A stretch of DNA of 64,000 bases, from positions 4,278,501-4,342,500 of the forward strand of contig CM056556.1 of assembly GCA_029721515.1 (NCBI GenBank). The letters run 5' to 3'. A program made the position numbers and the translations under genes. The DNA comes from Synanceia verrucosa. Lineage: Eukaryota > Chordata > Actinopteri > Perciformes > Synanceiidae. The notes below the pieces were generated by a model that made no database searches, was not told the DNA's origin, and saw only the letters and a program-made list of their open reading frames with translations. Below are positions 1 to 13,505 of the stretch, piece by piece; the first letter of the stretch is position 1, and each line of letters starts with the position of its first letter.

Positions 1-470
1 TGTCTGGAAATGATTTTGTTCTCACGAGAAACCAACAGAAACAGCATGATTGAAAAATGTTCTCTCTGGTTTTCAAACAAACGCAACAAAGGCTTAACTT
101 GAGCTTTCTTCCTCCTCCTCACCACAAACTTGACTCTCTTTTTCATTTTTATTCACTGTGAAAGGAGACCATCAGCCACGAGTGAAACCTTCACGACATG
201 AAAAGCTTCCCTTTGCCCTCCCGGTTGTCATATGAAAGTAGGAATTCAGTGAAGGTTTTCTACCGCTTTGGTCATGTACAGTGATGTCCTTATTGCCCTG
301 CAGTCACAACTCAGGGTTTAGTGGAGCTGTGTGGATATGATGCCTGCATACTGACTAGTCAGACGAGAAAGGAATAAAATTTCAAGCTGTACAATACAGT
401 ACCTTGTCCAGTTCTACGCCATCCAGTTTCCACAAAGAAGCATTTAATGTGATTTTATTTAGCAGTAGGG

Positions 471-640
471 ATGGGTATTGGCAAGGACTTCACAATACGA
501 TACGCATCGCAATACATTATTGCGATATATTGTGATATTCTACATAATTTACTGAGAAATTTAAAATGTATGTTGTATCAGAAGAAAAAGTATTGCGATA
601 TATTGCCAAATCAATATTTTTTCTCAGCTCTATTTAGTAG
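471..640 (+). repeat. MITE fragment of gatacgatac family
   Basis: gggatgggtattggcaagga and acaatacgatacgcatcgca, then tattgcgatatattgtgat. It matches 30222-30335. It is a widespread teleost type, with ends resembling hAT MITEs. Confidence 0.7.
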
Positions 641-3600
641 CATTCAGTCCATCGTAACTCCCAAGTCAGGTTTAATCTGTTGGCTAGCTGCTGTGTAGCT
701 CTTCATTTCCACAATCCCTCCCATTTGGGCTCTGCTAATGGGGATTAGCATCTGCTAACTATGAGCAGCATGGATGACAGATGTAGCTTAAGTTAATTAA
801 TCAGCTTGAACATTTAGAGAGTTACACCTCTGCTCCACCTCCTCTGTTGCCCTGCCAGTGCTTGTATACAGTATACACACAACACACACATTCATTATGT
901 TTATTTATTTATTGATTGATTGTGTCTGTGTGTGGTCCACACATTTAATGAACTTAATAATTCATAGATACGGATGGTGTCTTATCATGTCCAGCTGATT
1001 TTTGTTTCATTTGGATGGCAGGAGGGAAAAAATGAGAGAATATCTAAAGGCTTCATTGGTTATGCGCTGCTGTTTCCCCCCGTGTCTACTTTCATTTATG
1101 AGTCGTGCATGAATGGATTTTTTTTTTTCACTCGAGTGATGAGTGTGTCCAGAGTGTGAAGTTCAGTCGTAATGAATGTCTTTCCATTTTTATTATAAGA
1201 AAGCCCATCAATCAGAGAATACCTCTGTGGCGCAAAGTGGCAAGAAAGAATGAGATGAGACATAAGTGCACCAAGAAAAAATGCATTTTCTATCAAAATA
1301 TTATGTAGTCTTTTGGACTGTAGTGTCTCAATTTGTTTCGACCCTTTTTATGTTGTTAAAAACTGTTTCTTAAAAGTACAGATTCTTTTCTCTTTACTTC
1401 TGTAATGAAAAACTACTTCCCTCAAGTCTCTCTTCTTTGTCACTCATCTCACAATGTGAAGCAGATTCGTAAAGTTTTGGGATAAATGCGAAACCGTTTG
1501 CTCAATGGAAATATTTGAAACGTCACACGGCCTTTTGGGGTCCAGTGGTATAATGTGATGGACACAACAGTCCTGACAACAATAAGCTTCAAAGCTCTTC
1601 CTTCACTCTTGAGCTTACGGTGGCTAATGTTAGCCATGTTAGCACACTGTACCGATGTATTGCTGTCTGACAATATGGAGACGGCTGCTTTGTGACACCT
1701 GTTGACATTAATTATAAGTCGATGCAAAATGATGCATCTTGGAACTTTGCTGCACGGTTGGAGTGATTAGCTTTAGCGTGTAGCATTAAAAAGATTGTCT
1801 ATTCAGATCCTGGACCCTGAGTCCTGCAGGCATGTTCCCTTTGAGTCGCAGAGGTAAAGGCTTGAATCCCCCACCCCATCTGCCTCTTAAAATCTTCAAC
1901 ACCACAATTAACAGCTCATCATCCTCCATTTATTTTTGAATTGAATCACTTCATCTCCCGAACCCACGAGGGAAATATTGTTCTGGTTTGTGTCATGGAA
2001 AGCAGCCTTGCTCCATTACGCCATTGGCTGGTTTTAGATTAAAGATCTTGCAGTAAATCACAGCGGGCCTTGTGAGTTAGCTTGCCAGCGCTATCTATAT
2101 ATAACCAACTCTATCGGCTCAGAGGCTGGTTGGACTTCAGCTGACCCTGCTGCATTACGGGAAGCATGGTTTTACTGACAATCATGACCGAGGCAATCTA
2201 GAAAAAATATCATGACGGTCACGTGACGAATGGACACAGTGAAAGGCAGCAGTATTGAGTGGCGTCACTAGCACGTCTAGATCTATGCCCCTAAAAATGC
2301 AGCTCGATCAACCTGCCGTTTTTATTCATTACAAAGAAAATAGTTTTAAAATGTCAAAACAGTGATTGAGATGAGAGAAATAAACCTCTAGTTAATTGGA
2401 GATTGAAAAACCACATTTAAAGACGTATTTGACAAAACTTACTTTATATATTTCAGTTTTATTACACGATTTTATTCAAGAATTTCTGGGTCTGTCGGCC
2501 AAACAAACCTCTGGGGCCAGAAAGTCTGATTCGATACATATCAGGTCGTGAACATGGAACAGCTCAACGACATTTCATCAACATTTTAACAGACGTGGAG
2601 GTTGCTGTTATTAAATCCAACATGGCTGTCAGATTGACATGTGGTGAAATGTTGTTCTGTGTATTTCCACATGTACACAACTCCATAAAACACCAGAGAA
2701 CTAACAGGCAAATAAAACACTCTTCCTCTGATCGTTGCTCACGCCTTGTTTATGCTTTCCAGAGGGTTGTGTCCTTGGCTGAGAAATCAATGTTTGGAAA
2801 TCTTTTAATTTGAAATTCAACATGGTGTGGGTCAGCCTATCCCTGAGACGCCTCATGTGAACCCTGCAGTCCTTTGCTTGGCTGTGTGTAATAACTTAGA
2901 TCAGCATATACCCTTATTTTGGGTTGTAAGGAGGAAACATTTTCCTCCAAACTCCCAGGCTGTACTCCAGGTATTTATTTATAACTGCTATTCTGAGGGG
3001 ACTCTCAACAAATGATCAACCCTTCAGCTGTCAGCTCCCACATAAAACCTACAGCCTGCAGCTTCTCCTCCTTCCCTTTCACTTTGCATTTAAATTACCT
3101 TGTGTCACTGCTAAACTAGAACTCCCTGCCAGGAAATAACACGCACAGTTGTTGCTTACTTGTGTCGTTTTCCTTCCGGGGACCTGACCTGGTTTGGCCT
3201 CCTGACACTGACCTGGACCACAGGCGTGCTTGACGGGTCTCTAAATCAGCCCGAGGCCACCGTTTTCCTGTGAGGACGCTGTTAACAAAAGCAACCAGAG
3301 AGGCGTGAAATGCGCTCTGATGATCACATGCGCAGCTCTATTCTAGGAGGCAGGAAGAGTAGAAAATAAACAAATCTGAAGATTAGCTGCTCCATGTGAG
3401 GTAAGAGTAAAATGTGACCTCCCCCCTGCATACTAACACTACTGCTTTGACACCAGAGAGTGGAGGGTATAAAGATTCAGAAATACTGTAGTTCTTGAAG
3501 CTTTTTTTGAGCTCCATCCACACAACGATCACATCTATTTTCAAAAGAAAAGACTCACCAATAGATCTTCCAAATGTGTGCTTGCTTACAGTTTTCCTCC

Positions 3601-3969
3601 TGAATTGTTTCTTGCTCAGGCAGCCAAAGACACAGTAGCATTCAGGACATTCGTAGAGGATTTGAATCACGTCCTGTCACTTTGTAATCATGCTTTTTTT
3701 GAGATGCAATATAGAGTTTTGGCCGCCTGTGTGAAATCCCCTGTTTGAACACAAGAGAGCCGCTCAGCCTCCCTGTCAAATACATCAATACAGGCAGAGG
3801 AAACAAAATCATCTCATTTTTATCTCATCGCCTCCTTGGATTGAATAATCAACCTTCAACTGGTAAATGAAAGGGACTTTCTCTGGATTTGCAGTTTGTT
3901 TGTGCTATAGATACAGAAAAGTGAATTTAGTGTACATGAATTGGACTTTTACACAAGAATCTTTTAAAT

Positions 3970-4556
3970 ATCGGCCAGGTACTGAATTTTGATATTTTTG
4001 TAGCACTGACCGAAAAGCTCTGATCCTATTGGGTATCAAAAATTAATCATTTTTCGGTCCCAAAACAGAGCATTAATGTCATTGCAGCAGCATTGGGAGC
4101 CCGGTGTTTGTGTTTTGACTCATGGTGCAATCCAAATGTCGGCATTTCTCAGCTTCAAGTCAGAATTTAAATCAGAACCCTCCGTGAAGTCAGATCTCCA
4201 ACTCAGAAAGTCAGATTAGTCTCACCAAGCAGATGTAGAATTCATGCTGCTGACGTAAACAGTAGCTACATGATTTGTTGTACGTCTGTAAGGCTGGAAG
4301 AGCTGGGAGCACTAAACTTTGAGGTTACTTTGATCAGAGCTCAAAGTTACAACTTCCAGTGAACACACGATAAGGCAAACTGTCACTCCCCAGGGTCCTG
4401 ATCATCATCAGACTATTGTCTAGTATGTCGACCATGATAAAGTCCAAATTACACAAAAAAAAACCTTTTGAGTTGAAATCATAAAATAATAACAACAACA
4501 AAAGGAACAGAAATTTGCTTTGTATTAAAAATTTTCAATGATACCCAGCCCTACCT
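3970..4556. mobile_element. MITE with ggtatca-type ends
   Basis: A right end gataccc|agccctacc (minus strand ggtagggctgggtatca) and a left part with gggtatcaaaaatt suggest an inverted-end element. The interior 4150-4395 is shared with 13140-13375. Exact ends are approximate. Confidence 0.55.
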
Positions 4557-5989
4557 TTTACATATTTCATGACTTAAAATGTGGCTGCCTTGACTTTAAA
4601 TTGGTGGATCTGTGATCGTGTCTTATTTTAAGCAAGCTGGCAAAGTTTGTACACAGTCCCTCTGATGAATGGTACACTCTTTTACAGTCGCCATGCTTCA
4701 TATTTGAGGGGTGCTGACAAAATGTTACCCTCTGCCGGTGTGACTCGTGCTTTGGCTAAAGCCCAAGCAAACAGCCAGTGTGGCGGTGCGGCAATCACGT
4801 ACAGAAATTACACACAATGTAGCGCTGAAACTAATCCCTGTCAGGTTTGGTCTTTGAACTCGTGTCTGATGACAGACCGGCCTCCGCTGCAGGCGCTAGA
4901 ATTCCTCAAGTTATGACTGGAGGTCAGTCGTGGCAACTGGGAAGTGAAATACACATTCATGCAATCAGCACATCAAGCTGTGTAATTTATTTGATGCGCT
5001 CCACAGTATGCATTACACCTTGATTTTAAGTGTGTGCTCTGCACTGATTGAGTCTGTGAATTTTTAAGCAGTGAATGGAGGGTCTGGTGACCTTTCTATT
5101 TTTGATATGTGGGGTCACATTCATAGTGACTGTCAATCTCTGCAACTGCAGCTACTCTTAACAATCCTGTACATACTTTGGTAACTCATTCAGACACTTT
5201 AATTCAAAGCATTAACTGTGCCTTTTGTTGAATAGAAATGTCTCCTTTAATAAAACGGTTCAAAGATGGTGATAAAACCCAAAGCACACATTCTTGTTTT
5301 TTTAGTCCACCAGAGGTATCAAATAATATCTCAAACAAAAAAAAGAAAAACATGAAAAATTCACCAAAATGTCATAAATACATACAGTAGAGTTAAAATA
5401 AGAAATCGGGGTTATGCTATAACACAAGATGATAGACGATGTCATGAAAATGAATGAATGTGATACTCCTCATGCACATATTAGCTGTCCCTGCAGGGCA
5501 TTTTGGAGCCATCTGCAGATAAGTCTGGTGAAGTATTCACACTTGTAGGGTGTGGGGAACGTGTGACTTCACTTTACATTGAAGCACCAACTGAAACCCC
5601 ACCTGAAGCCTCCACCTGCTGCCAGAGAGCTCTCCGATTTCTCCAGCGTGAAACGCGCTGCTTATCTTTCACACGCTCGTTGAGGAGTAACGTATATGGT
5701 GCTGAAAGGGTCAGTATGACAAGCTCGAGGAGAGTTCACATAGATTATTTTTTCTGACAGACTTTAATGCAGATCTGATGAGTATAGATTTATTGATCCA
5801 ATAAGGTTTCTAAGCATCAATCCATATGTTCTTTTTCAGTCCCTCATAAGTGTGACGAAACACTCAGCTCACGAGACGAGATGATATTTTCACATTACTT
5901 TTAAGAAAACTAAAATGACAAAAAATATGACTAGACAAACAGTTATTTAACTCTACCTCTTAAATGATTCATTAAAAAATACATGAAAT

Positions 5990-6085
5990 CAAAATTAGTG
6001 TTGTAGTATCAGCAACATGAGGTGAGATGTGTCTGAGCTGAATTTGGTGATGCTACAGTTCATAATGTAGAAGTTGTTGAATATG
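5990..6085 (+). repeat. Fragment related to MITE 52608-52816
   Basis: The run gtagtatcagcaacatgagg and then tgtctgagctgaatttggtg match the end sequences of the element at 52608-52816. Confidence 0.6.
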
Positions 6086-7492
6086 ATTCCCATAAAAAAC
6101 AAACAATAATTCGTAATAAAATACCAAAAATAGTTTTTTGTCAAAGTCAGTGGTGCAGTATCAGCAGCATGCTACAGCATATATAATGGGAACTTTTTTG
6201 TTTTTCGTTCTGGTGTTGCACTTTGTAGACGGTCCCTGCTCTGTCTCCTCAACAGCCAATGCTCATGAGCAGCAGTGTTTTCCATTGAGCGGCTTGCGTG
6301 GAGGACGCATCGTTTCTGTAAAAATACGGTTGTAGCTCATCATGTGCCTCACCAACATTCCAGAAATGCATCGTTTGCGTCTTCAGATCATACTGGATTT
6401 GATGTATTGATCCAGGAATCTGCTAATATCTTTCTAATGTTACCAAAGTGCTGCAGTTGCTGCTTTCTTTCTCCTTCATCTTGTCAGGTTCTGGCAGACT
6501 AGCTGTAGCAAAGACTCATTACTGCCACCCACAGGTCACTAATACTCTGATTAAGTTTCTTTCTCCCCTGTGCTCTCGAGACACCTTTCGTCACGATTTC
6601 ATGTCGTGACCAAGCTAATTACGACATTCCCGGAAAACAAGAATACTCTGTTGTTTCTAAGCATGAATGACGCTGCTTAGCCTTTTTTTCATTGATGCTT
6701 TCACCGTGTCTTTGGTGCACTGACCCAGCATTTACTCAGGAAAGGAAGTGGAGCTGTGGGAGTTGATGTAGGTTGATGTCTGCCTGTTGGAGGTCACAGT
6801 TGGAGTCGTATTACAGCGTCCTCGATGCAACATTACAGCCTGAATGAAGCCTCATTTATTCTCCCTCCTTGTTGATATCTTTCTCCTTGCCTTTCAGCCC
6901 GAGTTGGGGTTATAGTGAATAAGATAGCTACTATTGTGTCACAACATTAATACAGGGATTGATGCCCTTTTATTATTTAGCGATGCGCCTCTTTGTGCGG
7001 TCCAGTGCATTGAGATGAGAGGCTGATGGGGATTCAAGGGTTGGCTGACCAGAAAAGAGTAGTTACGCAGTCCATTTCCCTCCTGCGCTAATTAGCATGT
7101 CAACTGTAAAGCCGTCTCCAATGAGGCGTGTCGGAGATGAGAGGAAGAGGAGGCAGAGTCAGTCAAGGAAGGTTTTCTGTGCCACTAAAATCTGACCTTT
7201 ACGCTGAGGGACGAAAAAAGGAGGACAGTGTTTTTAAGCAGCATGTGTTTGGTGGTGGGAGGTTGTCATGTTCTGCTCAGTCCCATATCTACTTTGCTTT
7301 GCTTTGGCGAGAGTGAGCACAGAGTGGAGAAAAAAACATGTTATACTGCTGACTGAAGGTCATTTCTTTTGGGAAAAGTTTGACATCGTCACAGAGCCGG
7401 AGATGCAAACACTACCTCCTGATTCTGTATTTAAATAAATAAAGGGAAGCAAAGGGATGCTGTGGGAGAGGACATACAAAAGGAGATAGCTC

Positions 7493-7889
7493 CTTTTGAG
7501 TCATTTTTTTAAGACCCACAGAATATTTTGTACTATGTCTCTGAAAACACTGAATAGCTCAATTGAAAGAAGAGACTCTCTATTTCATCATGAAAAAAAT
7601 GTTTGTTTTTACCTTGTTCCATTCTTGTTTTATCAGAAGTAGAGTAGAGGACACTTTCACCAAAAACGCCACTTTTTGTCCAGAATCTGTCAGTTTTGAT
7701 CTCATATCGCAATCGTCTCCACTTCCTGCTTTGATCTCTGTGGTGTGTACCGTCCCTTTATGTCCTGACTACATCCCGAAGCCCCAACATTACTGCAGGA
7801 GACCGCAATCATTTACGTATCATTACGTCTATGGCGCTGAAGAGTTGGATTTTAAATGACTTTGAAATACGTCAATGGCACTCAAACAG
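7493..7889 (+). mobile_element. TTAA-MITE family copy, ends decayed
   Basis: It shares gacccacagaatattttgta, ctgaaaacactgaatagctc, the cattcttgttttatcagaag tract and the right end gtcaatggcactcaaa with the reference at 47607. The left terminus is missing. The 98-codon frame in it is not a gene. Confidence 0.85.
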
Positions 7890-10590
7890 TCGAAAGTTAG
7901 ACATTTTTCTGAACTACTTCAGGAATGTCATTTGTGTTAATGCTACAGATGTCAAGAAGGCATTATATATCATATATGATGGATGAGCAGAGCTTTTTGA
8001 CCTTTAGACAAAACTGTTCGCCCCCTCTGGACCTCCTCCAGATGAGGGGCAGATGCAGATGGATCGGCATCAACATTCAAACGGCGCCCAGAGACACACT
8101 GCGTCTGCCATGAATACAGAGCGGCTCTCTATTGGTTAATGTAAGGTGTTGTTTTCATTCTGTGTTCTGTCACGCTTTAAGTTTATTATTGCCAAAATGC
8201 AGTCAGTCTGGCACACATTTGCAGAATAAGGTCAATTTTCCAGGATTTGTGCCGCTGCAAACTCGTGACTAAAAGAGAGGCAAAAGCAGGAAAGACATGC
8301 TGTGTTCTGCAGGTCTGCAAATATTCCCAAAGCCCTTTTTTCTTGTTCTTTTTTTGTCACGTAATAAAGCATGAATTATGGCGTGAATTATAGGATGCAC
8401 TGCAACATGCCTGGGTTGAAATGAGTAAGAAAAAGAACTGTTCCCTGCAGCATGAAAAGAAGCAACAGGGGGACAAATAAGATTTAAGAGGATGGGGAAC
8501 AGGGCCAATAATAAAAGTATCAGTTGTACACCGCCAGGCTACTTAATCACTTCATGGGGAAAGAGTGTAATAACATTAGCCAACCTCTTCCACCACAGTG
8601 TCTCCCTTTGGCTCTGCCTTTAAAAGTGTGGTGAATAATTTACTGTAAGAGGAGAAAAGGGTATTAAAAAGCCCTTTACACAGGAAGTGTAGGGAAACAG
8701 TCGTTCACCCTATGGCATGGCATGCAGAGTGACTATTGATTATATGTCTTTCAATTTGAATATCCTCTTTTCTCCCTAGGCATCTGCCTGGTGCTTTTGG
8801 TTTTCACTTAAGATGATGTGCATATTTTGCATCTTCATCTTCCCTCTCGGTCCCTCCAGGGATGCATACTGTAATGCCTCGTATTGCATAACAGTGTTTT
8901 CCTTTCACAGTGCCGCTGCTTCAGGAATAAACACAGGGTTTTTTACTTTTATGCATTTGTTAAAAATTTGTTCCACCTCCCTCCCTGCAAAGCGTCTGAA
9001 TAAAAACACAGCTGCAGTGAGGCTTCACATCACCCCCTCATGTTTTGGGTTGCAGCCACCACACCCGTCAGCGAATGAAGTCCTTCCTCTTCATTAACAG
9101 TGTGGGTGAGCCTTCATCATGTTGTGGTGAGCCGTTAGGCCATGTGCATGTGCCAGTGTGTCTCTAATGGATGCTCCAGCAGCAGGTCAGATCTTGGTGG
9201 GCTGTGCAGTACTCAGACCATCCCCTGCTGCACGAGCTTTCGCCCACTCCATGCTTTTTCCAAGTGCATATTAGATAATATACTATACTAGACCGCCAAG
9301 TATCACCTTTCTCCTATAATGGCTCACCGTGAACACAGCAGCATGTCTGTTTTCACACAAGGTCAGACAGACTGACCCTGTTGATAAAACCGTAACAGCA
9401 CTCCTTCCCACAGAGAAATCCCAGGGCTGCTTTTCACCTCATTTTTTCAAACACTTGAAATTCATTTGTAACGACATGTTTTGCTCTTCTGGCAGTCTCA
9501 AACATAGCCAGCCAAGGTCATCTCGGTTCATCCCACAAAGTCCCCATGCCTATTAGGAAAAACAAATTACGCCGCAGTTGTTGATGTTGCTTGTGGAAAT
9601 GATTATTTTGTTTGTGGTTTTCTGATATGGGGACTGGAGTAGCGAGATGTGGGTGTATTAAGCATATGGACAGCTCTGCTGGGGAACTCTCTGTAACAGA
9701 TGCCCACATACAAGTCCATTTAGCTGCTGCCCTCCGCCGCGACATTGAGTCTCAGGCTCGTTCTGATACTGCCAAGTGTGAATAGCAGCAGGGAAATGTG
9801 CTTAGTGTTGCACTCCGGCTTTCTCTTTTGCTTACAGCATAGTATAGCTGCCGTATAGGGCATTAGGGATTTCCAATTTCCGCAAGCCTTTTGGTGCCTT
9901 GCTCCAGGTGCTTCAGTATGTAGGGAACAGGTCGAGTGTCCAACCTGTCTAATACACAAGTCTCTGGCCATGCTCTACCTCTGCTGAGCCAGCATACTCA
10001 TTAAGCCCTTCAACTAGTGAAACTCAATGGGAGACCGTCCAACCGTCTGCCTGCCTCTGAGGATTTTCGGCATGGCTGCACTGGCAGACCAGAGTGAGAT
10101 ATTTATACGGGCCAAATGTTTGTCTCTCCACAGGCTGGGCAGTTTCTGTTGAGGAAAAACAGGCACTGCTTTCACATAAATAGATATTTATTTTTCTTAA
10201 CACGTTGACTTTTTATTGTGTGCAAATGCCTCGTAAGATATCTTCATAAGTGCATTTGATGTCAACAGCAAGTAGCAATATTCACATTTAATTAGCGCCT
10301 CATGGAGGAACGTCTCCCTCTGTAATCAGCTCAGTTTATGTATTTATATCTCGTTGTCCTCATTAGAACATCACTGGGATTTTTATGGTCCTTCATCTTC
10401 TTAAAGGACTGAGCGCGCCGGCTTTCTAAGCATCGTTCTGAGCTGACTAGGAGGAGATAGCAGGGAGACAGGACAGCTGAAGGATCTTTGCTCTGCTGTG
10501 GTAGTGTTTGTCTGTGTTTGGACCAGGCCTTTGGCACTTTGGCTGCGGAATGATGCTGCCATCCCCCGTCTGTTGATACGCACCAGATCC

Positions 10591-10911
10591 GCCTGCTGCA
10601 GCTCTGGACAGCTGTAATCATGAGAACGAGATCTCACTGACTAACGAGATCTCACAAATTCACTTATAATCATGCCATATAATGGGTTGTAGCGGAGCAT
10701 CAGTGAAAGAGAACCACCCTGTGTCCTCTGAGTAGAAGGAAATCGATTATCCGATCTGCCGCAAACACAGATTATTTTATTTTGAAAATAAACCGGATGT
10801 GTTTGTGCTGATTTCATGCGCCGTGCTCCGACGTCCGACAAAAACAGAAGCTGTGTTGATTTGCAGGCGTCGGCACGTCGGTGACGTTCTGCGTTCAGTG
10901 GAAATTAAGGG
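10591..10911 (+). mobile_element. Partial MITE related to 36171-36833
   Basis: Shares cctgctgcagctctg, cagtgaaagagaaccaccct and attattttattttgaaaata and ends at cagtggaaattaaggg. The left terminus and left third are absent. Confidence 0.8.
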
Positions 10912-11581
10912 TCAGCGTCTCCATCCGCAGTTTCACTCCCTCTGATTGTCCGTCATAAGCAGAGCTTCCTCGGTCTCTGGCTCCAGCCGTGGGATGAATT
11001 TCCCCTTCCTGGTGCTCCCCTGCTTGTCCTCAATGCATAATTGAAGTGCCTGCGGGTTCTCAGGCTGATTGAAGAGTCTTGTTGGAATGGTTGAGATCTG
11101 ACGGCAGGATTAGTCAGGGACGTCTAATAGCGTTTCTTCTGCCATTTTCCTAACTTTCTTTCTCTTGCCCATCATGTCCTCTGAGGGTAGAGGCTGTCGT
11201 CAGGTGTGAAAGAGTGAGGACGTGTCGGTGCACACAGCAGGGATGGCTCCCGACAGGCAGAGAAAGACTCGCCTGTCTTAAGTCCTTCCTGGTACGATTG
11301 ATTTCGAGTCACTTTGCGGTGAATAGGCCTTTCAGCTCTTCTCAGGAGATAGAGATGGAGGGAGACATGGCGAACTGTTGGCGGGTGCATCACTTAACGG
11401 GATAATCTAAGCCCCCTCCTCCCAGTGGAGGCATCCAACCAGAACCAGCGCAGAATTACTCCATTCTGGATGCTTGACCAAGCATGTGATGGATGATGGG
11501 ATGTCTTCCTGTATGGAGACCTGTCAACGAGCCGTGTCATTTTCTTTAATGTGTTTTTGTTTTTTGGACCAATGCTGAAAT

Positions 11582-12036
11582 TTAACTCTTCGAGTGCCAA
11601 AGACGTATATTTACGTCATTTAAAATACACTTGAGTGCCAAAAACGTACATATATGTCTTTCCTTTTTTCAGCAGCAGGGACAAAAGAACGCTTTCACAC
11701 AGCCTGTGAGTAATTTTTGGGCTTCTGGGATTTGTAGTCGGAGCATAAAGTGATGGTATACGCCGTACAGAGATCAAAGCAGGAAGTGGAGAAGATCGAG
11801 ATTAGAGAGCAAAACAAACAGAAGCTGGATAAAAAGTGGTGATTTTGGTGAAAGTGTCCTCTACTCTACCTCTGATAAAACAAGAATGGAACAAGGTAAA
11901 AACAAACTTTTTTTTCATGATGAAATAGTCTCCTCTTTCATAGTACAAAATACGCTGAAATATGACTCAAAATGGGCAAAAACGCTGGAACAAGGCACTT
12001 TGGGTTTTAAAAAAGGGCTGGCACTCAGTGAGTTAA
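11582..12036 (-). mobile_element. TTAA-flanked MITE, reverse copy
   Basis: TTAA at 11582-11585 and 12033-12036 with ends ctcttcgagtgccaa and ggcactcagtgag. The body is the reverse complement of the reference copy. The terminal module occurs twice at the 11582 end. Confidence 0.88.
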
Positions 12037-12950
12037 CTGAGATGTGTAGACAATTTGTACTTGACCCCATAAAAGCTTGATTGGCCCCAAATTAATGTGT
12101 AAGCATGTATGTCGTGTTATAATTCTGCCCACCGTTGTGTTAATACAGCAGGACTCAGCTTTTTAATCTTATGCTCCGCGTCTGTTTGGGCTCTTTGAAT
12201 CCATTCAGTGTTTATTTATGAACCTGAAAGTAAGAAAGAAAACCCTGTAAATAATTTACATGTACATCTGACATCGACGCCATCCCGTTCACTGGGGAGC
12301 GACTGGGATGCCCCTAGGAAGCCTGAGGAGGCAGTGATGGGATGGGAAGTTTTACTGGAAATCTGCTTGCTTACAGCTTAACTTGTCGACCATTATAAAG
12401 ATAAATGATGTGTTCAGGGATGCAGGGAAACACAGGCTTCATAAAGGGAAGGTTAGGGATTAATTTCACTGCAAGTGTCCTATCTGTCTTCATATTCATT
12501 AACATGTTTCACTTCGAGAAAAACGCGATTTGAATGATAGCCAAGAGGAAAACTCCATTGAAAACCTGTGTTTTATCTTGTAGGATTATAAAGTGGTTCT
12601 GAAAAGTTTGTAGATTGCACCTTGGTAAAAAACACAACCACACTTTCAGCATTATCCACATTTGTTGCAAATAGAGAGACTTCAGGACTGAAGCATACTG
12701 GAGCACTCAAATAACACAGAATCTACATTATTTAAAGAGTCAAAATATTTTTAAAACCCAACCAAGAATTGCTTACTATAGCTTTTTGCATATTTACAAA
12801 ATACAAACTTGTATCTAAGCGATAGTCAGCAATAAATGAGACCGTCAATGCAAAGATGAAATATTGTATCATCTGTAGGGCGTTCATGTTGACCACAAAA
12901 GACCTCAAAAAAAAACTGTTTGACCCACTTCCATCTGCCTACCTTATAAC

Positions 12951-13505
12951 CAGTGTTGGGCAGTAACGCGTTACTAGTAACGCTGTTACTAATGTTGCTA
13001 CTTTTGATAGTAACTAATACTCTAATGCATTAGTTTTACAATATGGTGCATTTTTCCATTACTTGGTAAATGATTTCCTGATTGATGAATTCAGATTGCT
13101 TTCATTCATGCTCTCGGATGTTTCACATGTCCCCCTCAGATTCATAGAGACACCGATGATGAAGTCGGATGTCCAACTCAGAAAGTCCGACTAATCTCAC
13201 CAACCCGACATAGAATTCACGCTATCTGCTACTGACGAAAACAGTAGCTGCATGTTTTGTTGTAGGTCTGTAAGGCTGGAAGAGCTAAACTTTGAGGTTA
13301 CATTGATCTGAGCTCCAAGTTTTGACATACAGTGAACACACCATTAGGCAAACTCTCACTCCCCAGGGTCCTAAAGAGGAACCAAAACAGGTCCTTTAAC
13401 AGCAACACATTACTTTTTGATGTAAGTAATCAACAAAGTAATTCAATTACTTTTTGAATGAAGTAACTGGTAGCTGTAAGTAGTTGCTATTTTTCAGCAA
13501 CTAGC
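12951..13505 (+). mobile_element. hAT-type MITE, cagtgttgggcagtaac end
   Basis: The start cagtgttgggcagtaacgcg is a classic fish hAT-MITE end. The matching right region (agtaactggtagctgtaag) is decayed and its exact end is uncertain. Inside lies a ~235-bp segment also found at 4150-4395. Confidence 0.65.

Noticed and set aside
7563..7859. 98-codon frame, with similar frames at 47702-47932 and 50577-50849
   Set aside because: These are the same reading of the TTAA-MITE consensus, not a protein family. They differ by frameshifts between copies and lack transposase features.
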